DNA from: Alisma plantago-aquatica
Lineage: Eukaryota; Streptophyta; Magnoliopsida; Alismatales; Alismataceae
DNA length: 64,000 nucleotides
NCBI GenBank assembly: GCA_963693085.1
Contig: OY856413.1
Span: forward strand, 106,509,501-106,573,500
Direction: 5' to 3'
The position numbers and the translations under genes were made by a program. The first letter of the stretch is position 1; the number at the start of each line of letters is the position of its first letter. Positions 37,016 through 49,300 of this stretch are shown here, in pieces. The notes under the pieces were generated by a model, which had not been told where the DNA came from, did no database searches, and was given only the letters and a program-made list of their open reading frames with translations.

Positions 37016-38560
37016 TTGATTTTTACGTGCTATTCAGATTCTCAGAAGGGAGGCGTTCTGGTCAATCGAGCACCGACATCACCAGACATGCCGCCTCACA
37101 TTGAACCACCTCTTTCAGAAGGTGAGCGACACACGAGAGCTAGACCTCACTCGCCTCCGCCTGAAGACAATGACCGCTATGATGGAAATCATCAACATGA
37201 AGATCCTGAAACAGAACAATTCAAGGATGACCATCGTCGGGAGAGATGACGTCATCACCGGAGGCGCAAAAGGAATCAAAATAATCAGGAACAGAACCTG
37301 GGAGACAGTGACAATGACGATTCCAATGAAGAAGAAAAGACCCTTAGGGAGTTAGCTACCACCAAGGCTAATAATTCCAGATGTCCTGTTGTCATCTCGA
37401 GATTCAACACAACCAACTTTGAGCTAAAACCATCGGTCATCTCTATGATCCAGAACAAGAGCTTCAGAGGGAGTTCGAAGAATGATAATCCCTACCACCA
37501 TTTAGATGCCTTTAAAAACATCTGTGACACCATCAAAATGCGGGGAGCCCCACAGGAGGTGATTTATTGCAAGGGTTTCAACTTTTCTTTAGAAGACAAG
37601 GCTCTATCCTAGTACCTAGGGCTGCCACACCAAGCTCTTAACAGATGGAATGCACTAGCAGATGCCTTTGTAAATAAGTTTTATCCTACCGAGAAAACCA
37701 TCCGGAATAGATAGAGTATCACATATTTCATGCAAAAGCCAAACGAGAATCTACACGATGCCTGGGAATGATATCAAGAATATCAGAGGGATTGCCCTCA
37801 TCACAACTATAAGAAGGGTTTCTTTATAACTACCTTCTACAACGGTCTAACCCCTAAGGAAAGGGTTTCACTGAATGCAGCAGTAGGTAGTGACTTTGTG
37901 GGGAAGAAGCCTAGCAGATCTGGAAAGATCATCAAGAACATGGCCGAGTTGCAAGCCGGCACCGACTACGATAGATCAGATAGGGGACATGATAAGAAGG
38001 CTAGTGAAGGAGCTTCAATTGAATCCAAGGCTTTGGAAACTATCACCTCTCAGATCCAGAGGATAGCCACTGATGTCAAACAACTGAAAGAATCAAGTGG
38101 AAAGGGGAAGAAACAAGTCGAAAAGGTCATGAAATGTGTCACCTATGGAGAAGGTCGACATGGAGTAGATAACTGTATCTACACCTGACCTGACGAGTCG
38201 AGTGAAAGTGAATCCGAGGCTAAGAAGGCTGAGAACGTCTCTTTCGTTAATTTTAAGAGGCCAGATCATCCTGGTTTAGTTATGGAAACAAGGATGCAGC
38301 TGAAAACTCACATCAGCTGCATAACCCCACCAAGCAACCCCAAGGTTTTGAGAAAAGAGGGGGGCAAGGTCATTTCACCAGAACTGCTTCTTCCAGTCAA
38401 ACAAGGCAAATTTCCAAGGACAAGGAAAGTACCAAGGTCGCCAAGCGGAAAACACTAGTCAAGGTCAAAGTCAAGCCAAGGAGCAAGGTCAAGACAAGGT
38501 TTCAAACCAACCAGACTTGGTTGGCTAGTTATTCGATTTTGTAAAAAGACAAGATACCAT
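37016..38560 (+). pseudogene. Athila-like gag, broken
   Basis: The capsid-type retrotransposon gag domain is recognisable at about 37380-37900. Pieces are FNTTNFELKPSVISM, DPYHHL-like NPYHHLDAFKNIC, LPHQALNRWNALADAFVNKFYP, then DCPHHNYKKGF and FYNGLTP. Stops at about 37611, 37712 and 37770 and a frame change near 37250 break it. The zinc knuckle is decayed: CVTYGEGRHGVDNC near 38130 lacks the second Cys. Gag would form the particle around the element RNA. Stops at about 38187 and 38525 separate it from pol. Confidence 0.8.
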
Positions 38561-38675
38561 CAATAACCAGCTGGCGCAAAGTGCGCTTTCAAATTCAGGA
38601 GTTTTGAACACAATGCAAGTCCAAATGGCAGACATGCAGATGCACCAATGCCAAATCGATCAATAGTTGGCCTAG

Positions 38676-41600
38676 ATGGCCGAATTGATAAAGAATCCCT
38701 CAGGTAAGATACCCTCCAACACCGAATCTTCCAAAATGGCAGTGCTGAGATCAGGAAGGATAGTAGAACGTCATGAAGAAGTCAGACCAGAGGAACCTGA
38801 ATCGAGGAATGTGGATGCAAATCCCACAGAAGAAGACAATCGACAAACTCATGACAGAGAACCTGAACCAAGATCCTTTGAGGAGTTATATGGTAAGAGA
38901 AGCCCTTCCTCTCCCAAGTTGCCTTTTCCTTACAAGATGATAAAGGCACACCTTAAGAAGCGCCACGAGAAGTTCATGGAATCAATAAAGAAACTTCATC
39001 TCGAAGTACCTTTTTTTGGACGCTTTAGAAGAGATGCCGACTTATACTAAGTTTTTCAAAGATTTGATTATCAAGAAGAGAAGAGGAGGAAGAATCGAAA
39101 CCGTGCATCTAGCAAGTATGTCCTCTACTTTTGTCAAATCAGATTTTCCCAACAAAGAGAAAGATCCAGGGGCTTTCACCATTCCTTTTGCCATCGGAGA
39201 TAATGTCGAACGAAAAGGTCTTGCCAATTTAGGGGCTAGTATCCGCCTTATGCCCCTAAGCTTCACGCAACGATTAGGTTTGACTGATATGGTCAAAACC
39301 AATATGAGAATTGAATTAGCAGATCGTACCTTTAAAAGGCCTATTGGCATTGTTGAAGATGTACCTATCCGGGTAGGAAGTTTCTTCATTCCTTGTGATA
39401 TCGTTGTCATTGATACTGTGGAAGACCCTGGCTGTCCTATCATCTTTGGACGTCCTTTCTTGGCTACAGGAAGGGCGTTGATCGATGTTGTAGAGGGAAT
39501 AATCACTCTAAGGGTCGGAAATGACCACTTAGACTTCAAAGTAAAGGATGCGATGAAAGGACCATCCCTGTTAGAGTTCGCTTGCTTTGCGGAAAGCTAC
39601 AACCAGTTCTGTGAAGAGGTAGAAGAAGATATCTTAATGGTAGACCCTCTTGTGAGAGTGATAAGCAATCAAGATTCTGACTCTGAAAATCTAGAAGTTG
39701 TGGAGTTTCTCAGCTATCTTAACCAGTCTGATGAAGACCTGAGCAACAAGGATGAGGTAGTGGAGACTGTCAAGTTTGCCTCTCTTGAGGAGGCACCGGA
39801 AGAAAGGTTACCCAAGGCCAAGCCTGAGTTGAAGTAGTTACCAGAAGGGTTGAAATATGAATTCCTAGATCGAGAGGAGAGGAATCCTATCATCGTCAAT
39901 GCCCATCTTACGCAAGATCAATTGGACAAACTTATTGGGGAGTTAAGACTCCATAGGCGGGCTATAGGATACTCAATAGAAGATATCAAAGGCCTTAGCC
40001 CTGCATTGTGTATGCATCACATCAATTTGGAGGAATACACCAAACCTCTGGCTCAACTGTAGAGAAATTGAATCAAATGCTGAAACAAGTCGTTAAGAAA
40101 GAAGTAATCAAGTTGAGGGATGCTGGGATCATTTACCCTATCAGTGACAGTAACTGGGTAAGCCCGATCCACGTAGTACCCAAGAAGGGTGGTATAACAG
40201 TAGTAAAGGGAGATAAAGGCGATGAAGTGGCAGTTAGGACCGTAACAGGATGGAGAATGTGTATTGACTACATGAAGCTAAACCAAGACACTTAAAAGAT
40301 CATTATTCGCTTCCTTTCATTGATCAAGTTCTTGAAAGATTAGCGCATCATGACTATTTCTGTTTCTTGGATGGTTTTTTAGGATTTTATCAGGTCCCCA
40401 TCCTGCCAGATGACTAAGAGAAAATAACTTTTACCTGTCTCTATGGCACCTACGCCTTCAGGAGGATGCCTTTCGGCCTGTGCAATGCTCCCGCAATGTT
40501 TCAACGCTGCATGATATCAATGTTCTCGGATTTCCTGGAGGATATCGTGGAAGTTTTCATGGATGAATTTTCCGTCTATGGAAAAGACTTCGATACCTAC
40601 ATGAAAAACCTCTCTTTGGTTCTACAACGATGCAAGGAAAAGAGTTTGGTTTTAAACTGGGAGAAGTGCCATTTTATGGTACAAGAAGGCATCATTCTGG
40701 GACATAAAGTTTCGAGGCGTGGCATCGAGGTAGACGTTAGCAAGGTTGAAGCCATATCCAAGCTTCCTCCACCAAAGTCTGTAACGGGAGTGAGGATCTT
40801 CCTCGGGCATGCCGACTACTACCGAAGATTTATAAAAGACTTCTCAAAGATTTTGAAACTGTTGTCCAACCTTTTGGTAAAAGATGTTGAATTCGATTTC
40901 TCTGATGATTGTCTAATCACTTTTCAGGATTTTGAGGATGCTCTTGTCTCACCGCCTATCCTCCAAGCTCCAGACTGGGATTTACATTTCGAGCTTATGT
41001 GTGACGCCAGCGACTATGCTGTAGGAGCGGTCCTGGGATAGAAAAAGGACAAAAAGCACCATGTAATCTGCTACGCTAGTCGCACCCTGGATGAAGCTCA
41101 GGTAAATTATACAACTACAGAAAAAGAGATGGTCACAATAGTCTTTGCTTTTGATAAGTTCAGATCATACCTCATTGGAGCAAAGGTTAAAGTCTACACA
41201 GATCATGAGGCTATAAGATACCTCATGCAGAAGAAAGATACAAAGCCCAGGCTATTAAGGTGGGCTTTGTTACTACAAGAGTTCGACCATGAGATAGTCG
41301 ATAAGAAAGGTGCAGAGAATATGATCGCCACCCACTTATCAAGGATCGTTGTGGAAGAGCAGAAGGAACCACCTATTAATGACAATTATGCTGACGAAGC
41401 TTTGATGATGATTGAAACCAAGGAAGTGAGTTTACCTTGGTTTGCAGATATCTGTAATTATCTTGCCTACAGAGAACTTCCCCCTGACATAACCTATAAC
41501 CAAAAGAAGAAGCTCTTCGTAGATGTAAATAATTACTACTGGGACGATCCTCTCCTTTTTAGAAGATGTGCAGATAACCTGTACCGAAGATGTATTCCCA

Positions 41601-42698
41601 AAGAAGAGATCCCGAACATTCTGAAAGATTGTCACGCCTCCCCTTATGGAGGACATCTGGGCAGCGAAAGGACCGCCGCCAAAGTACTACAATTAGGGTT
41701 TTACTGGCCCTCTTTGTTCAAAGACGCTGCAAAGTATGTAAAAGTCTGTAAAGAGTGCCAATCGATGGGGAACATTGGACGAAGAAATGAGATGCCTATG
41801 GGCAATTGGGTCGAAGTGGAAATCTTTGATGTATGGGGGATTGACTACATGGGACCATTTCCCCCATCAAAGGGATAACAGTACATTCTAGTGGCAGTGG
41901 ATAATGTATCCAAATGGGTAGAAGCTGTTGCAACTCAAACGTATGACTCTAAGTTGGTGATCAAGTTGTTCAAAAAGACTATTTTCCCTCATTTCGGAGT
42001 ACCACGTACTGTAATAAGTGACGGTGGATCGCATTTTAGAGAAAGATAGTTTGAAGCACTCCTGCGAAAGTATGGAGTTAAACACAAGGTCGCTACATCC
42101 TACCACCCACAAACTTCTGGGTAGGTACCGTACGAGGAAAGATTGGTCAATGAAGCTTGACGACGCACTTTGGGCCTACAGGACTGCCTATAAAGCGCCC
42201 ATTGGAACCACGCCTTATAAGTTGATCTATGGGAAATCCTTTCATCTACCCCTTGAGCTGGAACACAAGGCCCTTTGGGCAATTAAGTTCTTGAACATGG
42301 ATCTAGAGAAGGCAGGAGAGAAAATATATTTGTAGTTGCAAGAACTCGAATAATTGAGGATGCATGCTTACAAGAACGCAAAGATCTATAAACAGAGGAC
42401 GAAGGTGTGGCATGATGCCCACCTAAGGAGGAAGGACGTAAGTGAAGGTGACAAAGTTTTATTATTTAAATCTTCCATTCGTCTTTTTCCAGGTAAGTTA
42501 CAAACAAGGTGGTCCGGACCTTTCACCGTATCAAAGATATACTCGTCTGGAATGATGGAGCTATATGACAAAGATGATCCATCCAAGGTTTTTCAAGTGA
42601 ACGGGCACATGGTGAAAAGGTTCTATGAAGAAGAAGCTTTCGTTACAAGGACAGAGATCAATTTGCAAGACATGGATACTGCTGAAGGCAAAAAGTGA
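38676..42698 (+). pseudogene. Athila-like pol (PR-RT-RH-IN), broken
   Basis: A leader (LRSGRIVE, FPYKMIKAHLKK) is followed by a frame change near 39030. The protease is at 39016-39836; the expected DLGAS is NLGAS (residue 71 of that frame), so the catalytic Asp is lost, while IIFGRPFLAT is kept. RT (about 40060-41040) keeps WVSPIHVVPKK, FRRMPFGLCNAPAMFQ and VLNWEKCHFM, but its catalytic box reads FMDEF instead of FMDDF. RNase H follows (CDASDYAVGAVLG, then TDHEA at 41200). The integrase has an HHCC zinc domain (about 41630-41765), GIDYMGPF and ISDGGSHF. A deletion of roughly 20 codons after HPQTSG (42120) removes the catalytic Glu region. There are several stops. Confidence 0.9.
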
Positions 42699-43990
42699 AG
42701 GATCTAGAGCTGTCGAGCTGGCGACACAAACTACAACGCTCCTCGGGAGGCAGCCCGAGCTTTTACTTTTCCTAAAATAGGATGTTATTTACTTTCTTGC
42801 AAGAAAAACACTATGAACATTTGGACTGTAATAAGGCCCGAGTCAGTGCATGTGTTATGTGCGCTGACTCTTCTATTTTATGGGCCACCGCTCTATTTTA
42901 TGGACATTGATGAGTAATACTATCTGAGGCCGGGAACTTAACCTTAGGCCAATGATGTTTTACCCATCAATCACTTTTTCCTTTACTTTGTTTTTATGTT
43001 TTTCATCTAGAATTTTGTCCTGAAGACTTTGTATCGGGCAAAAACTCAGCCGGTGCACAGAACGTGCATGTATCGGGCAATGACATATCGCTCATCGCAT
43101 CGGTCCATGAGCCGTGTCAGACGACACGCCCGGGCGACGAGCACCCGTGTCAGGCAACATGAGTAATTACCCTTGATTAGACGGAGGGGACTGCTTGTCT
43201 TGGGAATGACTTGTCTCAACGGCCGACACGCATCCTGGATTTACCCGTTTTACCATCGGTTTGGATTGCTATATATAGTACAGAGGTTTTACCATGTCGG
43301 GCTACTGCTTTTACTTTTCACCTACCCGTATCGTGCAAAAATTTCTCCTTTTGCTCGTGTGTCGTCCAGCTAACTTTTTCTCTCATGTTGCGCAGGATAG
43401 CTTCAGATAGCAAAGGTATAGCCCAACAGCCGTGTCATCCTGCTTGCCCGACACGAACTTCATATCACGTATAGCGTATCGGGCTGACGACTTTAGTTGA
43501 TTTCCTTGTATCACCCGACACATGTGTCACGTGACACGTCTTTAACATGTGCTTGCCCGATACCCTATATTGGACGATAACCATGTCACCCATCCTTGTG
43601 TCGCCTCGCTTGTTCTTTTTGTCGGGCGACACATTTTTCTATCAGGGAAAACCCTATCGGGCACTTTGTTTCACACGACCGTATCACCTGACACACCCGT
43701 GTCGAACAATGGGTATGACACACAACTTTTGTCTGTATCGTCCAAGTTTTGCATTGCCTAGATCTTCTTTCGACAGATGATACAGTATCGCCCGACACTG
43801 GTGTAGCGGGCAAGCTTTGTTTTGTTCAGTTTTGAAGCCCGATACGGTGGTGTCGGGTAGCTTTTTGTATCGGGCCGAATTTTATCGTGCAATCAGTTTT
43901 CTCTTAAAAATGCCGGTATCAATTTTAAGTTTTGCCTACCTAATATCTGAATATTTAAATGATCAATAAACTTGTTTAATGATAACAAAG
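42699..43990 (+). promoter_or_regulatory. Spacer with LTR-type words and internal TATA box
   Basis: Non-coding. From 43020 to 43880 it is packed with the same words as the LTR (GTATCGGGC, CCCGACAC, TGTCGGGCGACAC). TATATATAG lies at 43270-43278. The layout (words, TATA, more words, then an ORF at 43991) parallels the LTR and suggests an internal promoter for the downstream ORFs. A possible splice acceptor, TTGCGCAG, lies near 43391. This is inference from layout. Confidence 0.5.
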
Positions 43991-45646
43991 ATGGCCCGTA
44001 CAAAGCAAAACGTCATTCGAGTTGACGAACACGGTAGAAGAATCGACACTAAGGCCGCAGCTGAAGCAACAACGGTCGGGCAGAAATAGCCGAATCCCGA
44101 GGCAGCGGGGCCATCCACAGCTGAGAAGAGGGCGAGAACAGAAGAAGTAACGAATCCAACAACAACTTCAACAGTAGCGGCAGAACCCCTGGATCACACA
44201 CCAGGCAGGTTCATGCCTAGAGATAGCGAGCATGGACGCCGGTACTCAGAACTGGCAACAAAAATGTACAGGCCGAGCAGATTCTGCCACCAGTCGTCTT
44301 TCCTTCAACTAGGTATCTTCGAAAGACTAGAGAATGTCCTAGTTGCAGCGGAACTGAGGAATATCTGTCTCAGCCGCTCTGCCTCCTACACCAGGGAGTT
44401 CATTTCGTCTCTCCGCCGGGTGAAGAATACACCTGAGGATGTTGAAGAATATGGCGGAGCAGACAGACTGCAAGGGAGGCTGTACAAATCGGAGCACGTC
44501 ATTTCTGAAAAGCTGCTCAACGAGATCTTCTCTTCCAGTGAGGAGGAGAAGGAACAACTTAATAACGGTGCAAGGATCACTAAAGGAGACGGGTTCAACC
44601 CCGTGGAGTTATGGAGGAAGTTAACCGGCGAATCATCGTTCAAGCTGGGAAGCAAGGTGGTGGCCATGCACTCCTACTTCTGGAGGATAGTGCACAAGCT
44701 GGTGGTGTGCCTTCTCTTCAGCAAGAATGAGTCCAACAATATCTACACCGAAGAACTTCATCTCATGTGGCACATGATGGAGGGCAAGGTGATCAATCTG
44801 GGGCACTTTTTACTGAATAGGCTGCACCCAATAAAGGATGCCACCAAGGAATACTACATGGGTGGCATCATCAATCTGATCGCGGTTGGGTTAGGATACC
44901 CATGGGAGCCGCGTAGTCTTTCGAGGATAAGGGGCAACGAGTTGATTGACCTCAAGTACCTCATGAGGTCCAACATCATAAAGGAGGGGTGAAGCTACTT
45001 CTACAAGTTCACAAGGACAAACAACCTCCTTCCACTCCCTCACTGTGCCGCCTACGACGTAGAAAAGCTGGTCTTCACTTCAGCAGAAATCGAAGCTGTG
45101 GTAGTAGAAGCAGTTTACGCCACCACCATCAGATTACAAAAGAGGGCAGATATAAAAGGAGAATCAATCCCTCTTGACACTCGGCAGGAAAAATCTTCAA
45201 CAGCTCCTGCCGAGCAGCCCACTGTTCCAGCACCGCCGACAAAAGCAATTGATAGAGCTGTCGTCACTCCTACCGTGGCTAAAGAAGAACCAGAAATCAT
45301 CAAGATTTCCGAGACAACCAGGGAAGAGACAACAGTACAAGCCCCAGAGGGAGATGTCACGGAAGAGACAACCACAACTCTCGAAGCTTCTAGCCACAGC
45401 TCCTATGGAAGAGACAACCACAATAATGGGGTGTTCGCCGAGATCCTAGAGATGGAGCTCGGAGCTGCACAGCTTACACTGACACCGCCACCGATGTCTC
45501 CTATAGCAGTTGCTGAAGAGATCACTGACAATGTAGAGGTGGAGCAGCATCCATCCACACCACAACCTTCTCCACTACGACAAGAAGGCGAGGCAGTGAC
45601 GGCCGCAAGGGTGCCGACGCCTCGCCCAGAAGCATCCACCTCGTGA
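43991..45646 (+). pseudogene. Athila-type ORF at the env position
   Basis: ATG at 43991 is in good context (AAAGATGGCC). The protein starts MARTKQNVIRVDEHGRR. The central region has SYTREFISSL, GDGFNPVELWRKLTG, HSYFWRIVHKLVVCLLFSK and EELHLMWHMMEGKVINLGHFLL, typical of Athila ORF-1/putative plant transposon proteins. The tail from about 45170 is rich in Pro, Ser, Thr and Glu. In-frame stops at 44087 (TAG) and 44990 (TGA) break it; without them it would be about 552 codons. No clear transmembrane segment is seen, so an envelope role is not supported. Position after pol is typical of Athila third ORFs. Confidence 0.75.
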
Positions 45647-46604
45647 ACAGTGCAGATCGACACTACCCTGTGTGAGGCAGCACACTCATCGGGTAGATCT
45701 TCATGAGGGAGGAGCATTGCGAGGATGTGAGGGAGATATGTAAGATCCCCTCCGTCACTCGGACAATTGCTAGGGAATGAACTGGATAACTCGTGGGAGT
45801 AACCGAAAGCCACTTGGGTACATTTACTTCTCTAACCCGCAAGTTTTCTATTTTCCAGCAGAGGTTGAACAGCCAGGAGCGGCAACTGCTGACTCTAGTT
45901 GGTCTTCCTGGCCAACTAGAGGCACTCAACGCCATGCTTCAGCAGGCCCTCCGGCGCCTTAACGAGATCAAGGAGAGGCTAAATAGGAGGGATGACCATC
46001 CGTGCCCAAGGTAGCCGAGAAGGTCCCTGTCACCTCCTGGATCAGGCTCTCCACCCTCCTCATCAACAGCCTCGTCAGGATCATCATCCTCTTACTCCTC
46101 CAGCGGGCCATCCCCAACGCTCGAGGAAGGGACGCCACCAAGGTCAACCAACGGAGCTCCAACAGGACAGGCGAGCTCCCACAGTCTAGAAGAAGTAGCT
46201 CCCTCAGTCCCCCTGGATGATGTTGAAGATGATAATGAAGACATCAACGTCAGGGAAGACTCTTCTGATGAATCAGAGGGAGAGGGGGGGGGACATTTGC
46301 GCCGCCAACAAAAGACACCCCCTAGAGGAAGACGCTCGACGATAGATGCATTCTCTATGCCATCAGAGCTACCTTCCTTCAAGATGGCCGACTTCGACAG
46401 TAGGGTCATCGGCTACCTGTTGATCAGGTACCAGAAATTGTCAAGCAAGGTCCTGAGGTCGCAGGAAGATGAAGAAGACGTCATCTGGAGCGACGAGTAC
46501 TTCTCCGTACGACGGGGAACACTCAGAAGCATATTCCGCTCGCCAGCCGTCGTCGACAAGAAGCTGTTCAGGGTCCTAGAAGGTGCAATAATAGAGAATA
46601 TCAA

Positions 46605-46624
46605 CACCGGGACAGGTCAGAGAA
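46605..46624 (+). repeat. RTE target duplication, left copy
   Basis: CACCGGGACAGGTCAGAGAA; the right copy at 46836-46855 differs at one base. Confidence 0.9.
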
Positions 46625-46835
46625 GCAATGCTATTGAGCCAAACACTATAAATAGAAGAAGAGGAAGGCCTAAATTAACATGGGATGAGCTTATAAAGAG
46701 AGATTTTGAATCTCTACATCTCAATCAGAATATGGCCCATGATAGAGCTGAATGGAAACGAAGGATCCATGTAGCCGACACCAACATAGTTGGGATTGAG
46801 GCTTAGATGATGATGATGATGATGATGATGATGAG
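46625..46835 (+). mobile_element. 3' fragment of an RTE-clade LINE
   Basis: It encodes the RTE C-terminal tail (GRPKLTWDELIKRDF, then DRAEWKRRIHVAD) up to a stop at 46804, and ends in nine GAT-type triplets (46807-46833), the simple-repeat tail usual for RTE elements. The 20-bp target duplications on both sides prove insertion. It lacks RT and endonuclease. Confidence 0.9.
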
Positions 46836-48282
46836 CACCGGGACAGGTCGGAGAATAATATACAATGCCACCCCGACCTTGGCAAGAAGGCTGATGATGG
46901 GAGTACCAGACTCCGTCACGGTGGCCAACATGCTGTGACACATCGAACAGCATAACACGAACATCGTGTTGGCCTCGTACAAGCACCGCAATGTATGGTT
47001 CCTCTGTGTGGCAGACCTCAGGAACCACAACGTCCAACTGCTCCGCTACTGCAACAAGGAGGTGCCACACACTGGGCATATCTTCAGCCGCCCAGAAGAC
47101 AAACATCTCAGGCTTCTACCACTGTGTCTTCTGCGAGCCATCAAGAAAGGAGTCCAACGTCACAACGACATTTGGAACTTCTTCTCTATCAGAGACTTCC
47201 CCGTCCAAGCAGAAGAGGGAAGCATAAACAATGCCTTCATCATCTTACGTGCAATGGAGTTGCTCAACATATTCATATACATAAGGCATCTCCAGGGCCA
47301 AAACTTTTACCACCTCAGGAGCATATACGCCATGCTGCTGATCAAAGACAGGCGCTATTTCCAAGACACAGGGGTACCAGAGAGGCTGCTGGATAGTGAT
47401 CAAGCAGACGAATCTTCACAACCCAGCAACACTCTAGAGAAATAAGTAGAGATAGAAACAGACATCTACGGGGCAGGCAAGCAGTTAGAAATTCTACGGG
47501 AAATGCACAGAATTGAAGACGCCGCTTCACCTGAAACTTCAGAAGAATTGATCAACAACTTCGACTGCTTCCCGTGATCTACACTCACATAGGAGCATGC
47601 CAATGAAGTTCTTCTGAAGTTAGCTAATTCTACCCCGATAGATGTCATCTACGAGGCAGGCAGTGTCATAGTCCCGGTTGATGACTTGAGGGACATGGTA
47701 AAAGAAGGAGGATGTTTGGCGATATCTGTGGCGGCCGCCTACATCTAGACACTACAGACAAAGTTTGAACACATGTACATAGCTCATCTAATGCTGTTCA
47801 ATGACATCTGCCTTGCTGATGAACCAGGAGCAAAACAATCATTTCTGGCAGAGTTGGAGCACAGGGTTCCATGTAAAATCTTCCTACCCATCCTGCATTA
47901 CAACCACTGGATGCTCCTGATGATGTACACTCGCCAACGACCAGGAATCTTCTACAACAGCTCGGACAACAACAAAGATCATCCAGTGCAGTGTACATCG
48001 ACGACGTTGACCTCCCTCAAGTGCTTAGTATGAAAATACTACGACGAGATGGCGGCACTGATACAACCATTCCTGGAAACGACAGCAAGCAAATGGCATG
48101 AGGTCCAGTTCTGCCACCGCAGTCCACAACAAATTCCTCTATCCAACGACTGCGACATCTTTGTCCTGGAATGGATATCAAATAAAGAGATGCCTGACCA
48201 ACTCCACCACATCGACTACCATAGCAAACAAGGCGAATATGTGTGGGAGCTTCTATCTGGCGCATGTGTGATCACCAGCTAA

Positions 48283-49287
48283 CCCTCACTGGGTTAACAT
48301 TACCCTACCTTATCTACTTCACAACTCTGGGACAGAGTGTGGGGTAAGTTTGGGGGGGGTACCATGTACCAGTGAGGGAGGTATAATTTTTTTTTCTAAC
48401 TCCACCCTTTTTGTTCTTTTGTTCTTTTTCTATATCATGTGTACATATACATATACTTTCTCATACAAAAATTTTGCAATTTTTTTTTTGCTTATTTTGT
48501 CTCCATACATATGTATAAAGACACTATATAGTAAAAACCTGATATGACTTCTTGTCAGTTTGTTTTCTATGTGCCCAAGGAGATGCAAGTTTTGTCATGT
48601 CTTTCTGATAATGCAGCCCCAAACAACAAAAGACTAAGACTTTCCACACCACAAATTTCAAAAAATAATCTCACAATAGCTAAGAGACGTGTATGCAGAA
48701 GGAAAAAGCTGCCCAAACAACAAAAAAATTCCTCTTGTTTTACCTTACCCGATAAAATCCCAAAAAAGAGAGAATATCCTTATGAGAGTGAATAAAAGCA
48801 TGAGAGTTGTGCCAAATAAAAAGAAAGAAAAAAATATATACACACTTGTTTTCCAAAAGTACCCATCTTTATGCATGGTAGATCCAGGGCAGTGTTACGT
48901 AGGACGTGAAATCACTGCTCTAAAGCCAACTGGCTTGGACTGCAGGGACCACTTGCCCGCTAATGGACCCGTACCTGGATGGACTAATGGGAAACAAGAA
49001 AAACCCAAAAAGCCTTAAGCCTACCCAAACACACAACTTTCTGTTCCTAAAAGCTGTTTGGTGTGAAAGCTAACTTCGAAATCATGCACCCAAGTCTCGC
49101 CAAAGCTGTGGAGAAATTTTTTGCTTAAATAAGGCAGGAGAAGTAAAGTCTGTTGTTCGTGGTCAGGCCATATTCTCTGTAAGACATCTCAATGCTCGCT
49201 CAAACCCATGGCCTGAAAACTATACCGGTCAAGAAGAAGCATCACAAAACAAAGTTTAAAGATTGATCGAGGACAATCAAAATGCTA
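48283..49287 (+). other. Athila-like 3' untranslated region
   Basis: AT-rich with T and A runs. The short frames at 48544-48795 and 48689-49018 show no domain. Confidence 0.5.
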
Positions 49288-49300
49288 AGTTTGGGGGAGT
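49288..49300 (+). other. Polypurine tract
   Basis: AGTTTGGGGGAGT directly before the 3' LTR. Confidence 0.85.

Larger units (their letters stand above)
45793..48282 (+). pseudogene. Long 3' ORF ending in a Ulp1/C48-like protease domain
   Basis: One reading frame runs throughout, with stops (for example 46012, 46936, 47443, 47746 and 48031) and an RTE insertion of 77 codons net that keeps frame. First part: coiled coil (LNSQERQLLTLVGL, then LNAMLQQALRRLNEIKERL), a Ser-rich linker and an acidic patch. Middle part (46966-47440) is not recognised. C-terminal part (about 47640-48282) looks like a C48 cysteine protease: PVDDLRDMVKEGG, HYNHWMLLMMY with His at 47905, FYNSS at 47950 with Asn where Asp is expected 17 residues later, and SPQQIPLSNDCDIFV with Cys at 48151. 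Such enzymes cleave SUMO-like modifiers. The last Gly of DCG is Asp here. It is inactive in this copy. Confidence 0.65.

Noticed and set aside
43991..44030. A histone H3 gene fragment
   Set aside because: Only MARTKQ matches; the rest is unlike H3.
43991..45646. A true envelope glycoprotein
   Set aside because: No signal peptide or transmembrane segment can be seen; only the position after pol suggests 'env'.
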